Below are positions 8,171-17,079 of a DNA stretch of 64,000 nucleotides, one piece after another. The notes beneath the pieces were generated by a model. That model worked only from the letters and a program-made list of their open reading frames with translations, was not told the DNA's origin and did no database searches. The position numbers and the translations under genes are program-made. The DNA comes from an uncultured Aequorivita sp. (lineage in GTDB: Bacteria; Bacteroidota; Bacteroidia; Flavobacteriales; Flavobacteriaceae), in contig CAKZLK010000061.1 in assembly GCA_937125455.1 (NCBI GenBank), positions 51,836 to 115,835 of the forward strand, in the 5' to 3' direction. Each line of letters starts with the position of its first letter. Within the stretch, counting starts at the first letter, position 1.

Positions 8171-11086
8171 TTAATTAATATAGTTAATATTTTTATTACA
8201 GATTTTATCTATTTCTTCAAAAAGAGTGATAAAATTAGAATATAGTTCTACGTCAACTTCATTTAAAATATTTTTATAGAATTTAGTCTTATCTCCCGTT
8301 ACTTCATATACACCCTCAATTCCCGTGTCAGATATCATTTTTTGATCTTCGAGGTATTCTTTAGAGAAATAATGTTCAACTTCAAAAAATTTAAACACTT
8401 GTTTCTTTTGATTGAATGATATTAACTCTTCTGGTATTGGTAATAAAACAGCATATATATTAAGCGTCCTATGTTTCTTAATTATACCATTAGTTATAAT
8501 AAAATCATTTCCTAGACTTCCATTAAATTCTTGAAATCCTTTTGCATCATTATCAAACAATCCTATTATAATTTTGCGTTTATCACCTTCTGTTTGAATT
8601 TTTTTAGATAACATCACTAAATGTTCTGCTAATTGTTGTGCTCCACCAGCTTTTGCGGAAATCACATCTTCAATTGATGTTATGTTCCAATAAGGCTCTT
8701 CATTCATTGTACAAACTCGATATGCGTGACTAATGATTGAAGCATCTGATTTACCCTCAGTGAATATTTCAACATTTTTAGAGATTTGTAATCTTTCAAA
8801 AGTTGTGTGCCTAATTTCAGATGCATTGTGATCTAAAAGAAATCTAATTCCGTTATAATGTTTGCGTTTTTTTGACTCTAGTTTATAATCCTTTCTAATT
8901 TGCGCTTGATTATTATATTCAAGAATTTCAATTGCTTCATTAAAAAGGAAGAAAAACAAAGGTTTAGAAAGAATTTTGTCCTCATCAAATAGAACATTTA
9001 ATTTAGAATCATCAGCAACTCTACCTGTATTCAACGTTGCACCAATGCAGAATAACTTATACAGTTCAGTTGTCAAATCACTTTCAAATAACGTTCCTTT
9101 TAACTTTTGTGCTTTTAAATGTAATTCATCGAATGCGAGAATTAGAGGGTCTCTTAATGTAATTGAATTATAGTGAATGTAGAACCAACTTAAATTTAGA
9201 AGGGCTATATCAACATCCCTAATCCCTTTGAAATAGGGAAACTCCTGTTCAGCCATTTGTTTAACTCCTTTATCTGCTTTCATTAATAAGTCAAGAGCTT
9301 TAACGACTGCATTTTTTCGTTCTTTGGAGTCTGTCATCCACAAAGATTGAAGCACATAACCTAAACCTGATATTGCCAATAATTGGTCTGGTAACTTACT
9401 ATAATCATCAACCCTTTTAACAAGTTTATCCAAAAATTTAGACATTTTTCTAGTTCTACCTGTATAAAATATAGCTGTGTTTTGCCAATTATATTCTGTG
9501 AACTTACTAATTACTTCGTTCTCTAAATCTATTCTATTTTCACTATTGAAAATCTCACGTGAAGCATAGTATTCTAAAAAGTGGTCGTGCTGAAAAGTTA
9601 CAAAACCTTGTTCATCAATGCAAAGAACACCTGTTCCATCGGTCATACCTTTAATCAATTGCGGAATAACTCCTTTCTCTATCGTTATAGATTGTCCTTT
9701 AAAATAATTTACTAAATAATCTATAAAATCCTCTTTCTCCATACGACTCCTATTAGGTGTCTGTATAATCTTCAATGCATACATTTCAAGTATTTGCTCT
9801 TTTAAATTAATTTTTAAAAAATCAAGTTTTGAGTTAACATTTAGTCTTCCAAGTAAAAATGTATTAAAATTGTCATAGACATCTGTTAAAGTAGCTGGGA
9901 CTTCATAACCATTTTCATCATAAAGAATTGATAACAATGAAATAGTTAGCGGTGTAGCTGGAACTTTATCAAGAATTTTATTCTCTAACAGACTATCCCA
10001 AAGCTCATCAGATTTTTTTAAATCTTGTTTAAAAAATGTTGTTAAATATTGCTTAACCTGTCTTAAGTCAAAGTTTGAAATAAATGTTAGTAAGTGAGAG
10101 GGAACTTCGCATTCATTAGTTAGGGTTTCATGATTTCTTGTAGCCAAGATGAAGTTAGTATTTTCATTTTTTGTAAAAATGGTTAACTCTTCGAAAATAC
10201 TATTCTGTTTTTGTATCTCAAATTCATCAATAGAGTCAATAAGAATAAGCACCCTATAATCATCAAAAACTTTATCGAAATTCTCTTTCCCAACAAATTC
10301 TGTAATTTGACTAGTTACCGAATCAGCAATGCTATAATTTGAGGAAACAATAAGACTTGTTTTCAATCTAATAGGTAATATTTTTTCTGTCGTAGTATCA
10401 TTCAACTTTACAGCTAATCGCCCTATTTCTTTTAATAATGTGGTTTTACCAGTTCCTGCATCACCAGTAATTATATAATTACCTTTTAACAGATAACTTT
10501 CTATCTTAAATCTAACCCTTAAATGTCTTTGGGTTTCAGCATCTTCTTTAAAATAAAATATCTTCGGTTCAATAAAAAAGTTAAGCGATTTTTCAAACTT
10601 ACCATCTAATTTGAGAATTTGATTCAACTCAGATATTCCTTGAGTTGACTTAAGAAAAGCATCTTCAAATGCCTTTAAAAAAACGTCATTATGTCCCCAA
10701 TATTCAGATAATTTATCATCTATTATTTTTGATACTTTAATTGCATCCCAAAACTCAATTTTGTCAGTATTCAAGCTTTTTAAAATCCACTTTTGGAAAT
10801 ACTGAGATATTTTTTTTCTATGACTTGTTAAGATTATTACATTATCATCTTTAATATAATTTTTTTGAATTGTTTCTAGTACAAATGGAATCTTACCATT
10901 TAACTCACTCAAAAAACAAAAAACTTTAAATGGCCTTTTATTTACTATACCGTCTTCAAATGCAAATATGGTGTACTGGTCTATAATTTTTACTTCCTTA
11001 AAACCTATTTTTTCTAAAAGTATAGCAGTCAACGTTATTAGACTCTCCGTATCTTCAATATTTTCTAATCTATATTTTTCACTCAT
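8171..11086 (-). CDS. NACHT NTPase with C-terminal TOPRIM-like domain (putative antiphage protein)
   Basis: A 971-residue soluble protein. Residues 1-150 resemble a degenerate Mrr-like/restriction fold. A NACHT ATPase follows: Walker A GDAGTGKTTLL (208-218), Walker B VLILIDSIDEF (about 275), and the terminal FQHDHFLEYYASREIF signature (about 505). After a helical sensor-like region, the last 200 residues look like an OLD-type TOPRIM domain: VEIFTEGKSDAS supplies the glutamate and GLFDNDAKGF the DxD motif. In the OLD family this domain is a nuclease. A C-terminal TOPRIM effector on a NACHT core suggests an NLR-like defence protein. The gene is alone on the minus strand between other defence genes. 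Confidence 0.75.
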   Translation of the reverse strand: MSEKYRLENIEDTESLITLTAILLEKIGFKEVKIIDQYTIFAFEDGIVNKRPFKVFCFLSELNGKIPFVLETIQKNYIKDDNVIILTSHRKKISQYFQKWILKSLNTDKIEFWDAIKVSKIIDDKLSEYWGHNDVFLKAFEDAFLKSTQGISELNQILKLDGKFEKSLNFFIEPKIFYFKEDAETQRHLRVRFKIESYLLKGNYIITGDAGTGKTTLLKEIGRLAVKLNDTTTEKILPIRLKTSLIVSSNYSIADSVTSQITEFVGKENFDKVFDDYRVLILIDSIDEFEIQKQNSIFEELTIFTKNENTNFILATRNHETLTNECEVPSHLLTFISNFDLRQVKQYLTTFFKQDLKKSDELWDSLLENKILDKVPATPLTISLLSILYDENGYEVPATLTDVYDNFNTFLLGRLNVNSKLDFLKINLKEQILEMYALKIIQTPNRSRMEKEDFIDYLVNYFKGQSITIEKGVIPQLIKGMTDGTGVLCIDEQGFVTFQHDHFLEYYASREIFNSENRIDLENEVISKFTEYNWQNTAIFYTGRTRKMSKFLDKLVKRVDDYSKLPDQLLAISGLGYVLQSLWMTDSKERKNAVVKALDLLMKADKGVKQMAEQEFPYFKGIRDVDIALLNLSWFYIHYNSITLRDPLILAFDELHLKAQKLKGTLFESDLTTELYKLFCIGATLNTGRVADDSKLNVLFDEDKILSKPLFFFLFNEAIEILEYNNQAQIRKDYKLESKKRKHYNGIRFLLDHNASEIRHTTFERLQISKNVEIFTEGKSDASIISHAYRVCTMNEEPYWNITSIEDVISAKAGGAQQLAEHLVMLSKKIQTEGDKRKIIIGLFDNDAKGFQEFNGSLGNDFIITNGIIKKHRTLNIYAVLLPIPEELISFNQKKQVFKFFEVEHYFSKEYLEDQKMISDTGIEGVYEVTGDKTKFYKNILNEVDVELYSNFITLFEEIDKICNKNINYIN

Positions 11087-11298
11087 TGTTAACTGCTAAT
11101 TTTATTTTTATAATACTCGAATATAGAACATATATATAAATCGTATTAATTCGCTTAACATGCCCTAAAATATTATTGTGCTTTCTTATCTAAATCTCTA
11201 TGATTATTTTCTTTTGTCTAATTTAATGATATTTAAATAACATTTCTTATTCAGTTCTTGTAGTTAGATATTAATTCCAGAAAACAAGGTTGTTAATT

Positions 11299-12444
11299 TC
11301 ATAACTCTTCTAAGTATTTGTTAATATCAAAATCCTTAAATTCTTTAGAATAAGAAACATATAAAGGATGTCTAGGATGTCCATATTTAGTAGTATCGTC
11401 ATAATGAAGCCATCTATATGAAGCATCGAAATTTTTAGAAAGTTCTTCTAAACAATCTTTAAGAAAAGGACGATGCTCAATGGTAGTACCCCAAGCAGCC
11501 CAAATGTCTTTAAATTTATACATTTTAAGAACTTCTTGAATAGCTTTGTTATTTGCTTTAATACCATCATCATTACTGACCAAATCAATATTATTAGGAT
11601 AAGTGTCACGCTGGGGATAAATATTGAGCATTAACCATCCATCGTAGCCGTTTAACTCAGCAATCCTGTTTACTTTTTTTAAAGTTGAATCAAGTCCTTC
11701 TGGAGTGGCAGTGCTCGGATTAATTCCTATACAAATGAGATTTCGAGTACCTATCCGCCCTAAAGTATACCTACTACTATTATCTTCATTATGTTCATAA
11801 ACCCATTTATATTTATTGGACGACAATTTTAAAAAATAGTATCTCCCAACAGTAGTCCAATTGAAAACATAACTACCTCTTAAATTAATATCTACATCAT
11901 ATCCACCAATTGGAGTGTTTAGAGTAATTCCATTAGTAAATGATTTTCCATCAGAAATATCAAAGTCCCATTTCTTACCTAATTTTTTTTGAGGAAAAAC
12001 CAAACGTTTTAAATCTGTCATAACTAATACAATACCATCAATATAATTTTCAGTAAATGAATAGTGCTCTAGTAATTGAAGATCCTCATAAACGTCTTTC
12101 ATAAATATATCTGAAGCACCCCGTTTACCACCACTAGAAGCATATTCTTTATAGCATTTCATTTCAATAGGTAAAAAACACTTCTTGTCACCCTTCACAA
12201 TTTCAACAACAATATCACACTCTCGCATTCTACCATTTAAAGGAATTCCTGTTTCAAGCTCCAACTCCACTGATTCATCATCATTATAAACAACAAGATC
12301 TAGAGTATTTTTGAGTAAATATGCAAACTGCAATTGCATAGAGGCCTCCTTATTAATTGAAATAAGACCACACCCTACTTTTGCTGAAAAACTATCCCAA
12401 CATAGGTCAGTTGTTTTATGAACTCTATTAATTAATGCTTCCAC
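11299..12444 (-). CDS. PD-(D/E)XK-like domain fused to DUF1643
   Basis: A 381-residue protein in two parts. The N-terminal ~150 residues contain RECDIVVEI followed by LPIEMKCYKE, a spacing typical of a PD-(D/E)XK nuclease-type fold. From about residue 215 the protein matches DUF1643: IGINPSTATPEGLDST, NIYPQRDTYP and WAAWGT. DUF1643 is a widespread family of unclear biochemistry, often found in defence or mobile contexts. Its start overlaps the end of the 88-aa gene by 13 bp, so the two form an operon. The fusion is seen; a defence role is inferred from neighbours. Confidence 0.65.
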   Translation of the reverse strand: MEALINRVHKTTDLCWDSFSAKVGCGLISINKEASMQLQFAYLLKNTLDLVVYNDDESVELELETGIPLNGRMRECDIVVEIVKGDKKCFLPIEMKCYKEYASSGGKRGASDIFMKDVYEDLQLLEHYSFTENYIDGIVLVMTDLKRLVFPQKKLGKKWDFDISDGKSFTNGITLNTPIGGYDVDINLRGSYVFNWTTVGRYYFLKLSSNKYKWVYEHNEDNSSRYTLGRIGTRNLICIGINPSTATPEGLDSTLKKVNRIAELNGYDGWLMLNIYPQRDTYPNNIDLVSNDDGIKANNKAIQEVLKMYKFKDIWAAWGTTIEHRPFLKDCLEELSKNFDASYRWLHYDDTTKYGHPRHPLYVSYSKEFKDFDINKYLEEL

Positions 12445-12698
12445 TTAATTTCATCTTGAACTTCAACTAAATATGTGAACTCATCAGAATCGGGTAAATA
12501 AATATTCTCAAATTCACCAATTTTCAAATACACCTCTTGCGAATTCGTATCTATGTTATTTCGTCTATCGACAATTATTTCTTGTCCGTTCCAATTGGTT
12601 TCATAGACAGTATTTCCTTTTAATTCCCATTCAAGCAGTCCATCTTTTGAAGCTTGTAAAAGTTCTGTAAAGTGTTCAATAATTTTTTCAATTTCCAT
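12432..12698 (-). CDS. Hypothetical protein (88 aa), partner of the DUF1643 fusion
   Basis: An 88-residue acidic protein (MEIEKIIEHFTELLQAS...) rich in predicted beta strands. No family was recognised. Its 3' end overlaps the start of the DUF1643 fusion gene by 13 bp, so it is the first gene of a coupled pair and may be an antitoxin, immunity or specificity subunit; that is speculation from the arrangement. Confidence 0.6.
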   Translation of the reverse strand: MEIEKIIEHFTELLQASKDGLLEWELKGNTVYETNWNGQEIIVDRRNNIDTNSQEVYLKIGEFENIYLPDSDEFTYLVEVQDEIKWKH

Positions 12699-13373
12699 TT
12701 GCTTTTCTCTGATTTAAAACTTCTTCTATCACATCAATTTTACCTCTGACTAAATCTAATTTAAGGTAGTTTAGTATTCTTTTAGATATTTGATTTCTTT
12801 CCTTGTGGTTCTAATAGTTAAATCAAATTCAAATTTATCATTGATAAATTCAATAATTTTATGTTACTCATTAAAACTTGAATATTGATAAACAATTCAT
12901 AATATTTGGCTATATACCCGACTTTAAGCACTTGTTTCTTAAATAAAACATTTTTGAAATAAAATCCGATTCAATATAAATTTTATAATAGTATTAATTT
13001 AATTTGTTCAAATTAAACCTTATGAAAGTTATACCATTTTGAAACGCTAGCCACTCAATTTAATCAAAAATTAAAGTTCTACCAATTTTACTTTCGCAAG
13101 TAAGCAGCAACTCGCCTTTCTTTGGAAATTCATTTTTGATAATCTCTTGATAGTTTCCTCTGGGAGTTGCATATTACATTGAAATTATGGTGTTGGGAGA
13201 ATACCTTTTTTTGATGTTGGAGGCCTAACTACCTCTTTGTAAACGAACGAACGAGAGAACGCACGACATTAACCCAAACAATAACTATGAGGGGGTATTA
13301 CAAAGATGATAATAATTGGAAAAAAGGCAGTTATGAATATTAAATCATATAAAAAAAGTATTTTTAGCCCATT
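12699..13373. other. 675-bp intergenic region between divergent operons
   Basis: No convincing gene is seen. The track ORF 13306-13518 overlaps the ABC-3C nuclease gene out of frame and is a shadow. The region must hold the divergent promoters of the 88-aa/DUF1643 pair and the ABC-3C operon. GGAGG at 13218-13222 is not placed upstream of any likely start. Confidence 0.35.
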
Positions 13374-14327
13374 ATGGCGAGAGATTTTGATTATTTACTT
13401 AAAAAACATGGTCGTGAAGGATCACGACAGGTTTTTGAGGATTGCTGTGCTAAAGCACTTTCGAGTGAGTTTAAAGATGCCTATCCTATTGAATGTAATC
13501 CTGGAGATGAGGGCATAGATGTATTTGTCGGTGATTTTACAGAAGAAATAGATGTTTATCAATGTAAATGTTTCTTTTATGAAATTGGGGATAGTCAAAT
13601 AGCTCAGATTAATTCTTCTTTTAAAAAATCTATCGAATCAAAAACATACAAATTAAAAAAATGGATTTTATGCGTTCCAAAAAGTCTTACAATAGATGAA
13701 GTTAAATGGTGGAGTAAATGGAAGAAAAGTAAAGAGAAAAAATTTAAAGTAGAGATAGATTTAATGGATAGCATTAAATTGTTGAACCTCATTACAAAAC
13801 ACAATTTACATTTAGAATTATTTGATGAGGAAGAGTTAAATAAACTTGACCAAGTATTGGAGCATTTGGCTGAAAAAAAACAATCGCTAAAAGAAATATT
13901 TGACTTACCGTTAGATATGGATTATTCCGAGAAACTTTTTACACTAAAACTTCAATCAGCTAACATAAATGAGCATTTAGATGTATTTAATAAGCAGTTT
14001 TTTAATGCCGAAATTTTGACTAAAGAAGTAGAAAGTCGCAATATTGTGAATGAATTAAAAGAATTGAAAAGCCTCAGGTCTGTATTGAATGAGGTTTGGT
14101 TAACCCAATATATGTTATATGAAGATCAGTTTGATGGAAATAAGCTTTTGGCTATTTTAAATAAAAGAATTGAAGATTTAAATGGTACTGAGACATTAAG
14201 AACAAAGCTTGATGTTAGTTCCTCTGAAAAAAAAGGGATTTTGCATCAATTGGCAGATGAATGTACAATAGGCTGGGTAAGAAATTATAAAGATAGGCTC
14301 ATAGAATTTTTAGAAGAAAACAAATGA
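13374..14327 (+). CDS. ABC-3C system: Mrr-like restriction endonuclease component
   Basis: A 317-residue protein starting at ATG 13374 (MARDFDYLLKKHGREGSR). The N-terminal half has an Mrr-cat/PD-(D/E)XK signature: NPGDEGIDVFVGDF then DVYQCKCFFYEIG (D...QxK, about residues 43-70). The C-terminal half is helical. It overlaps the next gene by 4 bp (ATGA). Nuclease, small middle component and SMC-like ATPase in this order is the layout named ABC-three-component (ABC-3C), a predicted antiviral conflict system. The nuclease is the probable effector. Confidence 0.75.
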   Translation: MARDFDYLLKKHGREGSRQVFEDCCAKALSSEFKDAYPIECNPGDEGIDVFVGDFTEEIDVYQCKCFFYEIGDSQIAQINSSFKKSIESKTYKLKKWILCVPKSLTIDEVKWWSKWKKSKEKKFKVEIDLMDSIKLLNLITKHNLHLELFDEEELNKLDQVLEHLAEKKQSLKEIFDLPLDMDYSEKLFTLKLQSANINEHLDVFNKQFFNAEILTKEVESRNIVNELKELKSLRSVLNEVWLTQYMLYEDQFDGNKLLAILNKRIEDLNGTETLRTKLDVSSSEKKGILHQLADECTIGWVRNYKDRLIEFLEENK

Positions 14328-14797
14328 TAGCCATTGGTGAAAAATACGAGCTTGTAATAAGTTCAATGAGGGTTTTAAATTTGCTTGAAGCATTTAAGAA
14401 TAATAAAACCTATCAAATGACCTTTGATAAAATTATTTTATTTGATTTCTATATGAAGTTTCCTCAAACAATGATTAGAGAGGGTAATGATATATCAAAT
14501 TTCGATTTTGAAGAGCTTTATTCTTTTTTTCACGCTCACCCCGATAGAGATAGTTATCACAGAATATTAAATTTTGTTCGATCTAAAAGACTTGTTTCTA
14601 AAGAAATTTTAAACTCTTCATTTATTTATAAAATCACTGAAGTGGGAATTGAGATTGTTAATGATATTGAAAATCCATTTGCTGAAAGAATGAGGGCAAA
14701 TGCTCTTTTAATCAAAAAGAACATATCTAAACTGAGTGATACAAAAATTAAGGAGGAAATAAATTCGAAAAGCTTAAACAATATACATCTTTTATGA
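14324..14797 (+). CDS. ABC-3C system: middle component
   Basis: A 157-residue protein beginning MIAIGEKYELVISSMRVLNLLEAF, with the pattern KIILFDFYMKFP.TM typical of ABC-3C middle components, thought to be winged-helix adaptors linking the ATPase to the effector. It overlaps both neighbours by 4 bp, so the three genes are tightly coupled. The assignment rests on the operon layout as much as on the sequence. Confidence 0.7.
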   Translation: MIAIGEKYELVISSMRVLNLLEAFKNNKTYQMTFDKIILFDFYMKFPQTMIREGNDISNFDFEELYSFFHAHPDRDSYHRILNFVRSKRLVSKEILNSSFIYKITEVGIEIVNDIENPFAERMRANALLIKKNISKLSDTKIKEEINSKSLNNIHLL

Positions 14798-16707
14798 GAT
14801 TAAGATTAAATAAATTAACGCTAATAGGAGACGACAAGCACTACGAAGTTGTATTTAAAGATGGGTTAAATTTTATCACTGGCCCTATTTCAACAGGAAA
14901 ATCTACAATTCTTGAACTAATCGATTATTGTCTTGGCAAAAAACGTCATAAAAACTACGAAGAAGTAAGATTAAAAAGCAAATATGCTGCTTTAGATCTT
15001 TATTTAAATGAAAAAAGGTTTTTAATAGAACGCCCTCTATTTTCTTTTGATTTACCAGTTAAGATTTATAATTGGAATGAAGAAGAAAATAGGTTTGATG
15101 ATGATTTTGATTTTTTTATAGTTACAAATCCAAAAGAAGAAAATTCATTAGCCAGGTTTTTACAAGAGAAGCTCGAAATACCTGATATGAAACTATCAGG
15201 GCAAACATTTAGTTTTAGAGATTTATTTAAATACTGTTATATTTCTCAAACTAATATTGATAGCGAAAATTTGCTTGACGAGAAGGATTACGCTAAAGCT
15301 TTTAAGAGAAAACCTACGTTAGAAATTATACTCAATTCTTTGAATCAATTATTAAATGAATTGAAAAACGATAAAAAGGAGCAAAGGCAATTCATCTATG
15401 AACTTTTAGACAGAAAAGAAGCGATTGTAAAGTTTCTTAGAGATGTAGAGTTGTTTTCTACAAAATCTGAAAATGAAGATAGAAAAGCTGCATTGATAAT
15501 AAAAAGAACTGAATTTTTATCGGAACTAATTGATGTAAAAAATAATGGAAAACTTAAAGATGATAATACAAAATCTTTGGAGTATCAATTGTTTAAATTG
15601 AGGGATGAAATTGAAAGTCTTAAAGAAGAAGAAAGTGAGATTAGAAAATATATAAGTAAACTAAAATTGTTATCAAATCAGTATTCTAATGAAATAATTA
15701 AATTAGATTATCTAATATTATCTAACGGAAAATTACAAAGCATTGAGTTTTATTCATGCCCTTCTTGCAGTGCTGAAATAGATAAAAAAGAACATAAAAA
15801 TTGTGATTTATGTGGAAATATATTAACGGAATACAATGAAGATGAGGAAAAGGCTATAAAATTAGAAAGGAAAAGATTAAATATAAGATTAAATTCTCTT
15901 GACAATTTTATTGAAGAGCAAAATGATTTACTTTATGAAAAAAATAAATTAAAGGAAAATAAAATAAAACAGATTGCAGGAGTTGAAGATAAAATTGACA
16001 CTATACAAAATCAATATATCAGTCCATTTATAGAAAAAATAGAGCTGCTAAATAGAAACATAGGAGAATTAGATAAAAAAATTGAAAATTTCGAATTAAG
16101 TACGAATGTTCAAGAAGAGTTGACAATGTTATCAGATAATATCCAGAAAAATGAGAATAAGCTGAAAGCTATTTTAGATCAAATTGCAGATATAGAAAAG
16201 GATAGCACGGATTTTTCAAATATCATTAATAAACTCAGTAAGATATTCAGTAATATTTTGAAAAATTTTCAATTCCCAAAATTGAATAACGCTTATATAA
16301 ATGATAAAAATTATTTGCCTTATGTTAGAGGAACCAAATATGATGAGATTGGAAGTTTGGGGGCTGTTACTTTAGTTAATATAGCATATTTTTTATCCAT
16401 TTTAGAATTAAGTTTAGAACTAAAAAAATCATATCACCCAAAAATACTACTTCTTGATACTGTGGGTAAAAACCTTGGAACTAGAGAGGTTGAAGATGGT
16501 GATGATGAATTTAGAGATACTAAAATATTCAAATCCCTTTTCAAATACTTAGTAGAGTTTTCGGAAAAATATAAAAGTCAAATGCAATTATTTGTTATAA
16601 ATAATGATTACACAGAAGATATAGTGGAATCTGATATTATTATAAAATTTGATGGAGATGGTACGAAGGGCATCAAATATGGTTTGATTGATGATGTAGT
16701 AACTTAG
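14794..16707 (+). CDS. ABC-3C system: SMC/Rad50-like ATPase (DUF3732-like)
   Basis: A 637-residue ATPase. The N-terminus reads LRLNKLTLIGDDK.. followed by Walker A GPISTGKST (about residue 33-41). Two long coiled coils (about 170-300 and 345-460) flank a zinc hook-like insert, CPSCSAEIDKKEHKNCDLC (two CxxC pairs, about 325-343). The C-terminal head has YDEIGSLGAVTLVNIAYFLS (signature-like) and PKILLLDTVGKNLG (Walker B-like). This matches DUF3732-type RecN/SMC relatives of ABC-3C systems, which are predicted to sense invading nucleic acid and trigger the nuclease. Last gene before the tRNA remnant; a terminator follows 48 bp after the stop. Confidence 0.8.
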   Translation: MRLRLNKLTLIGDDKHYEVVFKDGLNFITGPISTGKSTILELIDYCLGKKRHKNYEEVRLKSKYAALDLYLNEKRFLIERPLFSFDLPVKIYNWNEEENRFDDDFDFFIVTNPKEENSLARFLQEKLEIPDMKLSGQTFSFRDLFKYCYISQTNIDSENLLDEKDYAKAFKRKPTLEIILNSLNQLLNELKNDKKEQRQFIYELLDRKEAIVKFLRDVELFSTKSENEDRKAALIIKRTEFLSELIDVKNNGKLKDDNTKSLEYQLFKLRDEIESLKEEESEIRKYISKLKLLSNQYSNEIIKLDYLILSNGKLQSIEFYSCPSCSAEIDKKEHKNCDLCGNILTEYNEDEEKAIKLERKRLNIRLNSLDNFIEEQNDLLYEKNKLKENKIKQIAGVEDKIDTIQNQYISPFIEKIELLNRNIGELDKKIENFELSTNVQEELTMLSDNIQKNENKLKAILDQIADIEKDSTDFSNIINKLSKIFSNILKNFQFPKLNNAYINDKNYLPYVRGTKYDEIGSLGAVTLVNIAYFLSILELSLELKKSYHPKILLLDTVGKNLGTREVEDGDDEFRDTKIFKSLFKYLVEFSEKYKSQMQLFVINNDYTEDIVESDIIIKFDGDGTKGIKYGLIDDVVT

Positions 16708-16755
16708 AATAGACCTCAAGCATAGTACAATTATAGTACAAGTTTAAAACTAAAA

Positions 16756-16790
16756 AAAGCTAACCTATTAATTATAATAGAGTTAGCTTT
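16756..16790. terminator. Intrinsic terminator, possibly bidirectional
   Basis: AAAGCTAAC (16756-16764) pairs perfectly with GTTAGCTTT (16782-16790), with an A-run before and a T-rich tract after. It can end the ABC-3C operon on the plus strand and, in the opposite direction, the original tRNA-Leu transcript. Confidence 0.75.
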
Positions 16791-16798
16791 CTTATTTG

Positions 16799-16856
16799 TA
16801 CAGGCGGATAGACTCGAACTCTCACACCTCACGGCACTAGATCCTAAGTCTAGCGT
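16799..16856 (-). pseudogene. 3' half of a tRNA-Leu(UAG) gene, split by element insertion (attL side)
   Basis: The minus strand reads from the anticodon loop (CTTAGGA) through the variable arm and T arm (GTTCGAGTC) to the acceptor 3' strand CGCCTGT plus discriminator A. It differs from the intact tRNA-Leu at 43021-43102 in ways that match the separate 5' half at 43137-43175: anticodon stem CTAGA/TCTAG and acceptor pair A-U at position 3. Joined, the halves (43175-43137 plus 16841-16799) give 82 nt, exactly the length of the intact gene. One T-stem mismatch (CTATC against GAGAG) suggests decay after loss of function. Confidence 0.85.
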
Positions 16857-16953
16857 ACATTTGCCTAAATGTCACCAAAGTCATTCATTTTCAATTAATT
16901 ACTAAACATTTAATTTTTTATAATATCATCTAAAATTAATTGATTTCAACATT

Positions 16954-17047
16954 TGTTGTACCTATGTTGTACCTATAAAACCTAATTAAATTGTATCTTT
17001 AGGTTACGTAAACATTCAAAAATGAATGTTTTACCTATGTTGTACCT
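16954..17047 (+). repeat. Left-end integrase arm-type repeats
   Basis: TGTTGTACCT occurs at 16954-16963, 16965-16974 and 17038-17047; the first two are tandem with one base between. The same tandem pair recurs at the other end (42941-42961). Repeats of this kind between att core and integrase gene are the usual arm-binding sites of tyrosine recombinases. Confidence 0.7.
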
Positions 17048-17079
17048 GATTTGACTTTCGTGAGAAAAACAGGCTAACA

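Noticed and set aside
13306-13518. Plus-strand ORF of 70 aa
   Set aside because: Overlaps the start of the ABC-3C nuclease gene out of frame and has no protein-like features.
16799-16885. Second functional tRNA-Leu at the left end
   Set aside because: The sequence beyond the anticodon stem (ACATTTAGGCAAATGT) resembles a D arm only by chance; no 5' acceptor strand complementary to CGCCTGT is present.
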